Source: Allosaccharopolyspora coralli
Lineage (GTDB): Bacteria; Actinomycetota; Actinomycetes; Mycobacteriales; Pseudonocardiaceae
NCBI RefSeq assembly: GCF_009664835.1
Contig: NZ_CP045929.1
Location: 2,976,001 to 3,040,000 of the forward strand
DNA length: 64,000 nt
Direction: 5' to 3'
Shown one piece after another: positions 8,217 to 16,792 of the stretch (the first letter of the stretch is position 1; the number at the start of each line of letters is the position of its first letter). A model generated the notes under the pieces. It saw nothing but the letters and a program-made list of their open reading frames with translations, was not told the DNA's origin and ran no database searches. A program made the position numbers and the translations under genes.

Positions 8217-9094
8217 GTGTTCACCCGTGCAGGCCGGGACGCGGCGCGAGAGCGGTGGAACGATTCCGGTCCGAGCTCGGTGATCTCGTACCCGTGGGGG
8301 TACGTGGGCGTGTTCGGCAGGACCGGTCGCGAATCGGGCCGCGGCGGACCGAGACGAATCAGGGCACCTCGCAGTTTCAGCGCGAGTTGCGCCGTCGTCC
8401 GCAGCACTCGCGGCGGACGGGGCAGCGCGAACGCGTCGAGCAAGTGCGGGTCCATGAGCAGTCGGGTGGCTCCGCCGACCGGCCCGGCCAGCGGGGGCGG
8501 GAACCACGAGCCGAACAACTTCATCGTCGCGTCCGCGACACGTTTGCCGCCCGCATCGAAAGCGAACCGTTCCCGTTCGTACCCGTCGAGTAGTCGCTCG
8601 AACTCCTCGTAGGTTTCCGGTATGCCGTCGAGACGCATCCCCTCACCCATCCGACGCATCGCGTTCGTCAACCCGCGGACCTCCCGCGGGTGCAGCCGTC
8701 GCCACCCGTAGTTCTCGATCCAGCGGACCGGAACGACGACGAAGGTCGCCAGCGTGTACACGAAATCGTCGTTGCTGATGCGGTACCGGCCGTGGATCCG
8801 GTTGAGCTGGTCGAGCGCGTCCCGGCGGCGTTCACTGTCGACTTCCGACTGCAAGATCTCGTAGAGCACCAGGACGGTGTCGTCGTAGCGCTTCTGCGGA
8901 CAGCGCGTGAACTCGCCCGTCGCGTCGAGCAGGCGACCGATCGCCGGAACCGCGTAGGTACGGAACAGGGCGAGCTCCAACGAACGCGTGATGTCCCACG
9001 GGAATTCGTACTGGGACAGGAGTCGGTAGATCTCGTCACAGTCCCGCTCCGGATCGAGCTCGAGAATGTGACGCAACCGGTCGAAACGCTGCAT
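8213..9094 (-). CDS. Oxygenase MpaB family protein (DUF2236)
   Basis: A 293-residue member of the DUF2236/MpaB family, which includes haem-dependent oxygenases such as latex-clearing protein and the MpaB oxygenase of mycophenolic acid synthesis. The segment FPWDITRSLELALFRTYA (about 31-48) and the central NRIHGRYRISNDDF match the conserved core, with histidines available as haem ligands. GGAGGTG lies 9 bases before the ATG. It is co-transcribed with the TetR gene from the promoter at 9132-9160. The substrate is unknown; a role in oxidising a hydrophobic xenobiotic or isoprenoid would fit the family but is inference. Confidence 0.85.
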   Translation of the reverse strand: MQRFDRLRHILELDPERDCDEIYRLLSQYEFPWDITRSLELALFRTYAVPAIGRLLDATGEFTRCPQKRYDDTVLVLYEILQSEVDSERRRDALDQLNRIHGRYRISNDDFVYTLATFVVVPVRWIENYGWRRLHPREVRGLTNAMRRMGEGMRLDGIPETYEEFERLLDGYERERFAFDAGGKRVADATMKLFGSWFPPPLAGPVGGATRLLMDPHLLDAFALPRPPRVLRTTAQLALKLRGALIRLGPPRPDSRPVLPNTPTYPHGYEITELGPESFHRSRAASRPARVNT

Positions 9095-9131
9095 TCCACG
9101 ACACCTCCGCAGTGGTGGTCGTCACGGCACG

Positions 9132-9170
9132 ACCGTAAGACCAGCGAGACACACGGTCAAGCTTTGTCTC
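9132..9170 (-). promoter_or_regulatory. Promoter and probable TetR operator for the MpaB-TetR operon
   Basis: On the minus strand, TTGACC (9160-9155) and TACGGT (9137-9132) are separated by 17 bp, a good sigma-70-type promoter. An inverted repeat GAGACA-N13-TGTCTC (9146-9170) spans the -35 hexamer, where a repressor would block RNA polymerase. The start codon at 9094 gives a short leader with GGAGGTG. Confidence 0.65.
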
Positions 9171-9187
9171 AGAGGCATGTAGAAGGC

Positions 9188-9255
9188 GTGGTACTCAACA
9201 GGACCCCAACACCGCGAGGCGCGAACTGGCGCGGCGGTACCGGACCACCTCGCAG
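9188..9255. repeat. Intergenic repeat, family D copy 2
   Basis: About 68 bp nearly identical to 229-302, beginning GTGGTACTCAACAGGACCCC and ending GGCGGTACCGGACCACC. It lies between the divergent MpaB and CobW-type genes. The rest of 9171-9347 holds no gene; TACGAT at 9309-9314 is a possible -10 element for the CobW-type gene, without a clear -35. Confidence 0.75.
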
Positions 9256-9347
9256 TCCCACAGTGCGCTCTCACCGGCGCTCGTGCGCAGCTGCTGTCGG
9301 TACCCTCTTACGATGGGCGGACCATCCCCGCCCGTACGGAGACATCT

Positions 9348-10376
9348 GTGGCTCGCACTCGGATACCCGTGATCGTCGTCGCCGGATTCCTCGGCTCCGG
9401 GAAGACCACGCTGCTCAACCACCTGCTCCGCCAGTCCGGCGGGACCCGGATCGGTGTCATCGTCAACGACTTCGGCTCGATCAACATCGACGCCATGGCG
9501 GTCGCGGGCCAGGTCGACGCGATGGTGTCGCTGGACAACGGATGTTTGTGCTGTGCGGTCGATCCCGGCGAGTTGGACACGATGGTGCACAAACTCAGCC
9601 GGCCGCAGTCCGCGATCGACGTCATCGTCATCGAGGCCAGCGGCCTCGCGGATCCGCGCAGCATCGTGAAAATGCTCATCTCAAGCGAGGAACCGGGCAT
9701 CCGTTACGGCGGCTTCGTCGAGGTCGTCGACGCCGTCGAGTTCGACTCCACCAGATCTCGACACCCCGAGATCGACACTCAGATCGACTTCGCCGACGTG
9801 GTGCTGGTGAACAAGATCGACCGCGTCGACGCCGACTCTCGTGCGTCGGTGCTGCGCACACTGGGGACAATCACTCCGGGTACGCCGTTGCTTCCGACCG
9901 AACACGGCCGCATCGACCCGAGCTTCCTGTTCGACGAGCACGCCCGCTCCACGCAACCCAAGGTCGGCGAGCAGCTGTCGCTGGACGATCTCTGCGCGCA
10001 CGACGAAGACGACCACGAGCACTTGCACACCGTCTACGAGACGGTGACGTTCACCTCCGAGTCACCGATGGATCCACGCAGCCTCATGCACTTCCTCGAC
10101 CATCGACCCGCCGGTTTGTACCGCCTCAAAGGCAACGTCTACTTCGGACTCGCGGACCATCCGGAGAAGTTCGTCCTGCACACCGTCGGCAACTATCTCC
10201 GGTTCCACCGGAGAGGATGGGATTCCGGCGAGACCCGTACCACCTCGTTGGTCGCGATCGGCGCGGGCCTGGACACCACGGACCTGACAGCTCGGCTGCG
10301 GGACTGCGTCGCGCCGGAATCGTCCGAACACGACGAGTTCAGCATGCTCCCCATCCTGCGCTTCACCGACGGATGA
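9348..10376 (+). CDS. CobW/COG0523-family GTP-binding metallochaperone
   Basis: A 342-residue G3E GTPase. Walker A is GFLGSGKTT (13-21), the family metal-binding motif CxCC is at 66-69 (GCLCC), and NKID provides guanine specificity. A His/Asp-rich stretch (AHDEDDHEHLH, about 221-231) leads into the C-terminal CobW_C domain. Such proteins hand metal, usually zinc, to target enzymes or act in cobalamin synthesis. The GTG start has GGAGA 6 bases upstream. No Zur-type operator was recognised upstream and the gene stands alone, so the client protein is unknown. The separate B12 importer at 31-34 kb is too far away to be evidence of a cobalamin link. Confidence 0.9.
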   Translation: MARTRIPVIVVAGFLGSGKTTLLNHLLRQSGGTRIGVIVNDFGSINIDAMAVAGQVDAMVSLDNGCLCCAVDPGELDTMVHKLSRPQSAIDVIVIEASGLADPRSIVKMLISSEEPGIRYGGFVEVVDAVEFDSTRSRHPEIDTQIDFADVVLVNKIDRVDADSRASVLRTLGTITPGTPLLPTEHGRIDPSFLFDEHARSTQPKVGEQLSLDDLCAHDEDDHEHLHTVYETVTFTSESPMDPRSLMHFLDHRPAGLYRLKGNVYFGLADHPEKFVLHTVGNYLRFHRRGWDSGETRTTSLVAIGAGLDTTDLTARLRDCVAPESSEHDEFSMLPILRFTDG

Positions 10377-10400
10377 GAACTGCTTGCAGACGGTGCGCCA

Positions 10401-10490
10401 GGGGGGTCGGGTAGCGGAACCTCAGCACCGGTGGTCGGGCCGCGTACGTGGTGACGGCTCAGCGCCTTCGCCGCTGACACGACACGACGA
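10401..10490. repeat. Intergenic mosaic repeat, family C copy 1
   Basis: About 90 bp running from GTCGGGTAGCGGAACCTCAG to GCCGCTGACACGACACGACG. It lies between the convergent CobW-type and ATP-grasp genes. Related copies are at 12054-12138 (inverted), 30196-30253, 34249-34334 and 58752-58938 (inverted). Confidence 0.75.
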
Positions 10491-10565
10491 CTTCTCGTAC
10501 TGCACACCCTCTGGATCTGTCTCGCGCACTCTCCCGCCCGGCCGCTACGGAACCACCCACGCAGA

Positions 10566-11432
10566 TCAACGCGCACACCCGCTCGGGCGTTCTGTGCGGG
10601 CGAGCGTCGAGAGCGCGTCGGTCAGATGCCGCACGAACGTCCGGCGTTGTTGCTCACCGATGCTGTCGAGCGAGAGGTACGGGTTGAGGTCTTCGAGCTC
10701 GACCAGTCGCAGTTCGCCGTCGGGCGTGCGACAGGCGTCGACGCGCTGGATGCCGTGTTCGATACCGTTCCAGTCGACAAAGCCTCGTGCGAAATCCAGG
10801 TCGGTCTCACTCGGCTCGTAGGTCGTCAGACCCCACCGTTGTGCGGGGTCTGGTGTGTACAGTGCGTATTCGAAGGTGTAGCCGACGAAGTAGAACGACA
10901 CCTCGTACTCGAGGTCGACGCGCGGCTGGATCAGCACGTCACGATCGTTGATCCCGGAGATCTCCGACGGGCCCACGATACTCATCCCCACGGAGTCGGC
11001 ACCGAACTTCGGCTTGACCACGTAGCTGTCGCACTCCGGAAGCCGGCCGAGATCGTCGACGGTGTCGACGGTCGGGATCACCGGATACCCGGCTCGGTAC
11101 AGGTCGACGAGGTACTGCTTTCCCTGCATGTCGGCTTTGCCGGTCAGCTCGGTGAAAACCCGCGCACCGGTGGCCAGGGCATGGTCACGGAACTGCTCGT
11201 ACTCCCGCGGGTAGTAGATGACCGGACCGCTGTTGCGTACGAGCGCGACGTCGAAACCGTCCATCAGAGCGACGGCGTGCCGCGGATGGCAGAGGGCGAC
11301 GTCGAACGCCTCGCCCAGTTGGGACGAGAGGGAGATGTCCTCGTCGCAGTACCGGCGACCACGAGCTTCGTACGACAAGTCGGTCACGAGGAGCAGGGTG
11401 GGCCTGGCGGAGGACATACCCCAGTGTTTCAC
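10566..11432 (-). CDS. Orphan ATP-grasp-like protein
   Basis: A 288-residue protein (or 283 if ATG 11417 is used; the GTG at 11432 has GCAGGGA close by). The pattern fits an ATP-grasp ligase: a Rossmann-like N-terminal third, a lysine in VVKPKFGADSVGM (about residue 145), a central VLIQPRVDLEYEVSFYFVGY strand pair, and the acidic metal-binding ELEDLNPYLSL near 255. The acceptor and donor substrates cannot be told. It stands alone between convergent and tandem neighbours, so context gives no pathway. A role in peptide, siderophore or tailoring ligation is possible but unproven. Confidence 0.7.
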   Translation of the reverse strand: MKHWGMSSARPTLLLVTDLSYEARGRRYCDEDISLSSQLGEAFDVALCHPRHAVALMDGFDVALVRNSGPVIYYPREYEQFRDHALATGARVFTELTGKADMQGKQYLVDLYRAGYPVIPTVDTVDDLGRLPECDSYVVKPKFGADSVGMSIVGPSEISGINDRDVLIQPRVDLEYEVSFYFVGYTFEYALYTPDPAQRWGLTTYEPSETDLDFARGFVDWNGIEHGIQRVDACRTPDGELRLVELEDLNPYLSLDSIGEQQRRTFVRHLTDALSTLARTERPSGCAR

Positions 11433-11505
11433 GTCCCTGCTCTACTCCCGCACGACAGCACGAGCCCCCGCACAGGCCGCTCGCCCGCGCGCACCAGGTT
11501 TCGGG

Positions 11506-11955
11506 TCAGCGTGAGTACGTTCCGACGACCCGGTTCTGTTCCAGCACGTGCGGACCGTACTGGGTGAGGAAGTCCTCCCGGGTCGGTGTGCCGTCGACCA
11601 GCGTGTCCAACGCGTAGACCCAGAAGTAGTAGCGGTGCACACCGTGTCCCGACGGCGGATTCGGCCCGGTGTAGCCGGTTTTGCCGAGACTGTTCGGCCC
11701 TTGTCGACCGCTCTCGGAATCGACCGTGCGGGTCTCGGGCGCGAGACCGTAGACGGTCCAATGCGTGAACCCGTCAGGCATGGGTGCGTCCGGGTCGTGG
11801 CAGATCACCGCCAACTCGACGGCGTCGGCCGGGACACCCGTGATGTCGAGGTCGACGGAGGTGTTCACACCTTCGACCGCGTGTTCGCGCGGGATCGGCT
11901 GATCCGGCTCGAAGTTCCTGCAGCTGATGCTGAGCTCGTCGATCCTGACCGCCAT
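11506..11955 (-). CDS. YbhB/YbcL-family (PEBP/Raf kinase inhibitor-like) protein
   Basis: A 149-residue phosphatidylethanolamine-binding-protein fold. The ligand-pocket motifs are HDPDAPMPDGFTHW (about 56-69) and PSGHGVHRYYFWVYAL (about 104-119). The ATG at 11955 is chosen because AGGAAGG lies 8 bases upstream; an in-frame GTG three codons earlier is too close to that site. Cytosolic, as no signal peptide is present. Bacterial members are of uncertain function. Confidence 0.9.
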   Translation of the reverse strand: MAVRIDELSISCRNFEPDQPIPREHAVEGVNTSVDLDITGVPADAVELAVICHDPDAPMPDGFTHWTVYGLAPETRTVDSESGRQGPNSLGKTGYTGPNPPSGHGVHRYYFWVYALDTLVDGTPTREDFLTQYGPHVLEQNRVVGTYSR

Positions 11956-12053
11956 GTCGTGCACCTTCCTGTCACCGAGGATGTCCGGTCCTCCACGATC
12001 GCAACCGGTCGTCGATCACGCCAACCCTGCCCAAGAGTCGGTTCACAATGAGC

Positions 12054-12138
12054 GGTTGTCGTGTCTTGTCAGCGGCGGAGCACTGAGCGTTCAACCACGT
12101 ACGCAGCCGGACCTCCGCCACCCCACCCACCGAGCAAA
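12054..12138. repeat. Intergenic mosaic repeat, family C copy 2 (inverted)
   Basis: Minus-orientation copy: TGTCAGCGGCGGAG, then CACGTACGCAGCCGGACC, then CCCACCCACCGAGCAA. The last block recurs at the right end of the copy at 58752-58938. It lies just beyond the 3' end of the TetR gene. Confidence 0.65.
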
Positions 12139-12155
12139 CCGACTGACAGGAGCCA

Positions 12156-12773
12156 TCAACATTGTGCGGAGACCGCTCGTTCGGACAGGGCGGCGTCGAG
12201 TGTCCGCGCCCATTGCCGGACGATCTGCGTCCGCCGCGCCGAATCGTCGGTGAGTACGTCGGCCAAGCCGAGACCGCGTGCCATGTCGAGAGTGCCCTGC
12301 ACGAGACGGTGACCGACCCGGTCGCCGTCATCGACGCCGAGCAACTCCACCATCGCGCGGTGCGCCGCTCGGCCGAACCGAGCCTCCAGCGGGACGATCC
12401 GTTCACGCAACGACTCGTCGGCCGCCGCCGCTGTCCACACCTGCAACGCAGCCTTGAACAGCGGGGACGTGTAGTGCTCGACCATCCGGACCAGGATCGC
12501 CTCCGTACGCTCCGGACCCTGCGGTAGCTCGCCGGCTTCCTCGCGGACCAGTGCGAGTCGGTTGTCGGTCATGAACTCCAGCGCCGCGGTGATCAGCTCT
12601 TCGCGCGTCGGAAAATGATGCTGGGCCGCGCCGCGGGAGACTCCGGCGTGCTCGGCGACGACGCTGACCGTGGTGGCCTGCCAGCCATGGTCGGCGAGGC
12701 AGTCGATCGCCGACTCCAACAGCCGCTGACGGGTGGCACGGCTTCGTTCCTGCTTCGGTTCCCGGGTACTCAT
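12156..12773 (-). CDS. TetR-family regulator of the isoprenoid/acyl-CoA operon
   Basis: A 205-residue TetR protein. The helix-turn-helix spans about residues 34-60 (VSVVAEHAGVSRGAAQHHFP). It is the last gene of the eight-gene minus-strand operon, starting 22 bp after the enoyl-CoA hydratase stop with GGAGAGGG upstream of the ATG. By position it is the best candidate to bind the 20-bp palindrome at 22066-22085 in the divergent promoter region. That would make it analogous in role to AtuR of Pseudomonas, though sequence homology to AtuR was not tested. An acyl-CoA thioester is the likely ligand (inference). Confidence 0.88.
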   Translation of the reverse strand: MSTREPKQERSRATRQRLLESAIDCLADHGWQATTVSVVAEHAGVSRGAAQHHFPTREELITAALEFMTDNRLALVREEAGELPQGPERTEAILVRMVEHYTSPLFKAALQVWTAAAADESLRERIVPLEARFGRAAHRAMVELLGVDDGDRVGHRLVQGTLDMARGLGLADVLTDDSARRTQIVRQWARTLDAALSERAVSAQC

Positions 12774-12795
12774 GTCCCTCTCCTGGTGGTGTCCG

Positions 12796-13566
12796 TCACC
12801 GGGCCCACCACGGCGTTCGCTTCTCCAGGAACGCCATCATGCCTTCCCGGGCCTGCTCGCTCGCGAACAACCTCGCCGAGCGGGACGCCAGATCCTCGGC
12901 ACACCGGTCGAAATCGGCGAGAATCGGCGCAGACACCAGTGCTTTCGACTCGGCCAATCCTTGCGGGGAGCCGAGCCGCAGACTGCGCAGGATCGCCTCG
13001 ACCTCCTCGACCGGCCGCTCGGCCGCGACGGTCACCAGGCCCAACCGGGCTGCTTCGTCCGCGCCGAACTTCTCGCCCGTCAACACGTACCGGTTCGCCG
13101 CGCGTGAGGTCAGACGCGGCAGCACCGTCAGGGACACCACCGCCGGCGCCAACCCGAGCCGCGCCTCGGTGAGCGCGAAAGTGCAGGACGGCCCGGCCAC
13201 GACGACGTCGCACGCCCCGACCAGGCCCATCCCGCCCGCACGGACGTGGCCGTCGAGGAACCCCACCACCGGTTTCGGCAGCGCGACGATCGCCCGCAGC
13301 AGGTCGATCAGTGCGTGGGTCGCCTCGTCCGGCCGGGAGGCTTCTGCCCTGTCGCCGGCCTCCGTCAGGTCGGCGCCCGCGCAGAAGGTGGTCCCGCTGT
13401 GGGTCAGCAGAACGGCTCGCACGTCGGAATCTTCCGCCGTCTCGGCGAGAGTCGCGCGAAGCTCGGCGACGAGTTTCGCGGACAAGGCGTTGCGGTTGTG
13501 CGGGGAATCCAGCGTGAGCGTCGCGACACCGTCGGCGACCTCGACGTGGACGAAGCGATCCGTCAT
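12796..13566 (-). CDS. Enoyl-CoA hydratase/isomerase family protein
   Basis: A 256-residue crotonase-fold protein. The oxyanion-hole segment GTTFCAGADLTEAG (about 59-72) and the second conserved block HVRAGGMGLVGACDVVVA (about 105-122) are visible. Catalytic acidic residues of the crotonase type are only partly conserved: the position after the GGMGL block is a glycine-containing loop, so hydratase versus isomerase activity is open. ATG 13566 is preferred over GTG 13569 because of GAGGGG spacing. Within the operon it fits the hydration of an unsaturated glutaconyl-type CoA formed by the carboxylase, equivalent in role to AtuE or LiuC. Confidence 0.88.
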   Translation of the reverse strand: MTDRFVHVEVADGVATLTLDSPHNRNALSAKLVAELRATLAETAEDSDVRAVLLTHSGTTFCAGADLTEAGDRAEASRPDEATHALIDLLRAIVALPKPVVGFLDGHVRAGGMGLVGACDVVVAGPSCTFALTEARLGLAPAVVSLTVLPRLTSRAANRYVLTGEKFGADEAARLGLVTVAAERPVEEVEAILRSLRLGSPQGLAESKALVSAPILADFDRCAEDLASRSARLFASEQAREGMMAFLEKRTPWWAR

Positions 13567-13575
13567 CACTGCCCC

Positions 13576-14733
13576 TCAGTACGACTTCGGCAGGCCGAGG
13601 CTGTGCTGGGCCACGAAGTTCAGGATCATCTCACGGCTCACCGGAGCGACGCGCGCGATCCGTGCGGTCGCCAGCATCGCGGACAGGCCGTGCTCCCGCG
13701 TCAGGCCGGAACCGCCGTACGTCTGGATCGCCTGGTCCAGCGCGCGAATGCTCGCCTCCGCCGCAGCGTACTTCGCCATGTTCGCCGCTTCGCCCGCACC
13801 GTCGTCGTCGCCGCTGTCGTAGAGCACAGCGGCCTTCTGCATCATCAGCTTCGCCATCTCGAGCTCGACCTTGATCTGCGCGAGTGGGTGCGACAAGCCC
13901 TGGTGTGCGCCGATCGGTGCTTTCCACACGGCACGTTCGTTCGCGTACTCGACCGCCCGGGCGAGCGCGTACCGGCCCGTTCCCACCGCGATCGCGGCAC
14001 CGAGGATGCGTTCCGGGTTGAGTCCCGCGAACAACTGGAGCAACGCAGCGTCCTGCTCACCCAGCAACGCCTCGTCGGGCAGCCGGACCTCGTCGAGGAA
14101 CAGCGTGAACTGCCGGTCGGGTGCGGTGATGTCCATCTCCATCGGCTGTGCGACGAAATGTGGACTGTTCGTCGGCACGATGAACAGTGCCGGACGGAGC
14201 CTGCCGGTCCTGTGGTCTTCGGTGCGTGCCACGACCAGCACGGCATCCGCCTGGTCGACTCCGGAAATGAAGATCTTCTGTCCATTCAGGACCCAGGAGT
14301 CACCTTCCCGGCGCGCGGTCGTGGTGATGTGGTGCGAGTTCGATCCCGCGTCCGGCTCGGTGATCGCGAACGCCATGATGGTCGAGCCGTCACCGAGTCC
14401 GGGCAGCCACCGCCGGCGCTGCTGTTCGGTGCCGTACTTCGCGATCACCGTGCCGCAGATCGCGGGCGACACCACCGCGAGCAACAGCCCCGCCCCCTTC
14501 GCGGCGAGTTCCTCCTGCACCAGGGCGAGTTCGTAGATGCCCGCTCCCCCTCCGTACTCCTCCGGCAGGTTGACCCCGAGAAAGCCGAGTTTTCCCGCCT
14601 CGTTCCACAGCTCCGTGAGGGGTTCGGTGTTGCGAGCCTTGGGCAACACGTAATCGAGGTAGTTGTACCGATCCGCCAACTTGGCCACCGATGCGCGAAG
14701 CTCCTGCTGCACGTCGCTTTCGATGAAACTCAT
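13576..14733 (-). CDS. Acyl-CoA dehydrogenase (second of the operon)
   Basis: A 385-residue FAD acyl-CoA dehydrogenase. Signature 1 is AITEPDAGSN (about 123-132), and the C-terminal helical domain contains IQTYGGSGLTREHGL. After ARIARV it reads APVSREM where many family members have a GTSEI-type loop, so the exact base must come from elsewhere in the fold. The ATG at 14733 overlaps the carboxylase alpha-subunit stop (ATGA). In an Atu-like pathway one dehydrogenase oxidises the saturated branched acyl-CoA and the other a later intermediate. Which is which cannot be decided by eye. Confidence 0.9.
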   Translation of the reverse strand: MSFIESDVQQELRASVAKLADRYNYLDYVLPKARNTEPLTELWNEAGKLGFLGVNLPEEYGGGAGIYELALVQEELAAKGAGLLLAVVSPAICGTVIAKYGTEQQRRRWLPGLGDGSTIMAFAITEPDAGSNSHHITTTARREGDSWVLNGQKIFISGVDQADAVLVVARTEDHRTGRLRPALFIVPTNSPHFVAQPMEMDITAPDRQFTLFLDEVRLPDEALLGEQDAALLQLFAGLNPERILGAAIAVGTGRYALARAVEYANERAVWKAPIGAHQGLSHPLAQIKVELEMAKLMMQKAAVLYDSGDDDGAGEAANMAKYAAAEASIRALDQAIQTYGGSGLTREHGLSAMLATARIARVAPVSREMILNFVAQHSLGLPKSY

Positions 14734-16784
14734 GTCCGCTCCTCGGTCGCTGGGCTGTTCTTCCGGCTGCCGGTGTCTTCGTCAGAGTCGTGTCGTGCGT
14801 CCCCGTCGTCGGCCAGCACGACGGCGAGCACAGTGCCGACGTCGACGGCGTCACCGGTCTGGACGTCGAGCTCACGCACGGTTCCGTCGGTGGGCGCCGC
14901 GATGGTGTGTTCCATCTTCATCGCCTCCAACCACAACAGCGGTTGTCCGAGCGTGACCCGCTCACCGGGCGCGGCAGCGACACGGACGACGGTTCCCGGC
15001 ATCGGGGCCAACAACGACCCGGGATCGACCTGCTCGACGGGATCGGTGAACCGCGGCCGACGGATCAACGAAACCGGCCCCGACGGAGAGTCGACACACA
15101 CGAGCGAACCGTGTCGAGCGACTTCGAACCGCCGCCGCACCACGTCGTTCCTGACCGGGACGTCGAGAACCACGAGCTCCGGTGTCGCGGAGACCACGGT
15201 GAGGCCGTCGTGACCCTCGATGCACACACCGTCGCGGGAGAACCGGTACGCCACGTGGATCTCGTTCCCGGTTCCCGCGACGGTGAACACCTTGCTTTGT
15301 GCAACGGCTGGAACATTGCGCCAACCGGCCGGAATCGACGCGTTCACCGGTGCCACGCGACGATTGGCGGCGGATTCGGCAAGGCTCGCCGCGACCGCCG
15401 AGAGCTCCACCGACTGCGCGGACGCGATCGGCCGCGCGAGCACGTCGAGCCCGTGTGTCGCGAAGAACGCGGTGTTCGTGTCACCGGCGAGAAACGCCGG
15501 GTGTCCGAGTACGTTGACGAGCAGTTCCCGGTTGGTCGTGAGCCCGTGGACTTTTGAGCGCGCGAGCGCGGACCCGAGGATCCGCGCCGCCTCGTCCCGG
15601 GTCTCCGCCCACGCGACGACCTTCGCGAGCATCGGGTCGTAGTGCACGCCGATCATCGACCCGTCGCGGACGCCCGAGTCGAGGCGTACTCCCGGTTCGC
15701 GCAACGGTTCGAATTCGGCGGTCACGCCGGGAACGTCCAGCCGGTGCAGTGTCCCGCTCTGCGGTTGCCACTGTTGTGCCGGGTCCTCGGCGTAGAGCCG
15801 GACTTCGATCGCGCTTCCCTGCGCCGCGGGAGGTTCGGGTGGCAACGCGGCGCCCTGCGCGATGCGTAGTTGCCACCGCACCAGGTCGAGATCCGAGGTG
15901 CATTCGGTGACCGGGTGCTCCACCTGCAGGCGCGTGTTCATCTCCAGGAAGAAGATGTCGCCGTGCTCGTCGGCGAGAAACTCCACCGTGCCCGCACTCT
16001 CGTATCCCACGGCCTCTGCAGCCCGGGTCGCCGCCTCGAACAACCGCGTCCGCATCCGGGGAGTGCGCTCGACGAGCGGAGACGGGGACTCCTCGAGGAT
16101 TTTCTGGTGCCGGCGCTGCAAGGAGCACTCGCGCTCACCGACCGCCCAGACCGTTCCGTGCCGGTCGGCGAGCACCTGGACCTCGATGTGTCGTCCGGTG
16201 TCGAGATACCGTTCGCAGAACACGGTCGGGTCGCCGAACGCCGACTGGGCCTCGCTGCGTGCTCCGTCCAGCTCGGCGGGTAGCTCGTCCAGCGCACGAA
16301 CGACACGCATCCCTCGACCGCCGCCACCGGCGGAGGCTTTGATCACCACGGGGAGGTCGCTTTCGGTCACGGCGGCGGGATCGAGTTCCGCCAGAACCGG
16401 CACACCGGCGTCGGCCATGAGTTTCTTGGACTCGACCTTGGATCCCATCACCTCGATCGCCCGCACGGGGGGCCCGATCCACGTGAGCCCGGCGTCGAGC
16501 ACGGCGCGGGCGAAGTCCGCGTTCTCGGACAGGAACCCGTAGCCGGGATGGACCGCGTCGGCACCGGCGGTCCGCGCCGCGTCGAGGACGAGGCTCTCGC
16601 GCAGGTAGGTCTCGGCCGGTGTCTTGCCGGGCAGCCGAACCGCCGCGTCGGCTTCCGTGGCGTGAGGTGCTGCCGCGTCCTCGTCAGAGAACACGGCCAC
16701 CGTGGACACACCCGTACGACGCGCGGTGGCGAAGACCCGGCGCGCGATCTCGCCGCGGTTGGCCACGAGCAGGCTGGTCAGCAT
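14730..16784 (-). CDS. Acyl-CoA carboxylase alpha subunit (biotin carboxylase + BCCP)
   Basis: A 684-residue biotin-dependent carboxylase alpha chain. The order is biotin carboxylase N-domain (ANRGEIARRVF, 8-18), ATP-grasp (KASAGGGGRGM near 150), the catalytic EMNTRLQVEHPVTE block (about 278-291), a linker domain, and a C-terminal biotinyl domain with LEAMKMEH, where the lysine is biotinylated. The ATG at 16784 has GAGGA upstream. It works with the beta subunit encoded directly upstream. Family members are geranyl-, 3-methylcrotonyl- or propionyl/acetyl-CoA carboxylases. The AtuA neighbour favours a geranyl-CoA-like branched substrate, but sequence alone does not settle it. Confidence 0.93.
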   Translation of the reverse strand: MLTSLLVANRGEIARRVFATARRTGVSTVAVFSDEDAAAPHATEADAAVRLPGKTPAETYLRESLVLDAARTAGADAVHPGYGFLSENADFARAVLDAGLTWIGPPVRAIEVMGSKVESKKLMADAGVPVLAELDPAAVTESDLPVVIKASAGGGGRGMRVVRALDELPAELDGARSEAQSAFGDPTVFCERYLDTGRHIEVQVLADRHGTVWAVGERECSLQRRHQKILEESPSPLVERTPRMRTRLFEAATRAAEAVGYESAGTVEFLADEHGDIFFLEMNTRLQVEHPVTECTSDLDLVRWQLRIAQGAALPPEPPAAQGSAIEVRLYAEDPAQQWQPQSGTLHRLDVPGVTAEFEPLREPGVRLDSGVRDGSMIGVHYDPMLAKVVAWAETRDEAARILGSALARSKVHGLTTNRELLVNVLGHPAFLAGDTNTAFFATHGLDVLARPIASAQSVELSAVAASLAESAANRRVAPVNASIPAGWRNVPAVAQSKVFTVAGTGNEIHVAYRFSRDGVCIEGHDGLTVVSATPELVVLDVPVRNDVVRRRFEVARHGSLVCVDSPSGPVSLIRRPRFTDPVEQVDPGSLLAPMPGTVVRVAAAPGERVTLGQPLLWLEAMKMEHTIAAPTDGTVRELDVQTGDAVDVGTVLAVVLADDGDARHDSDEDTGSRKNSPATEERT

Positions 16785-16792
16785 CGCCGTCC

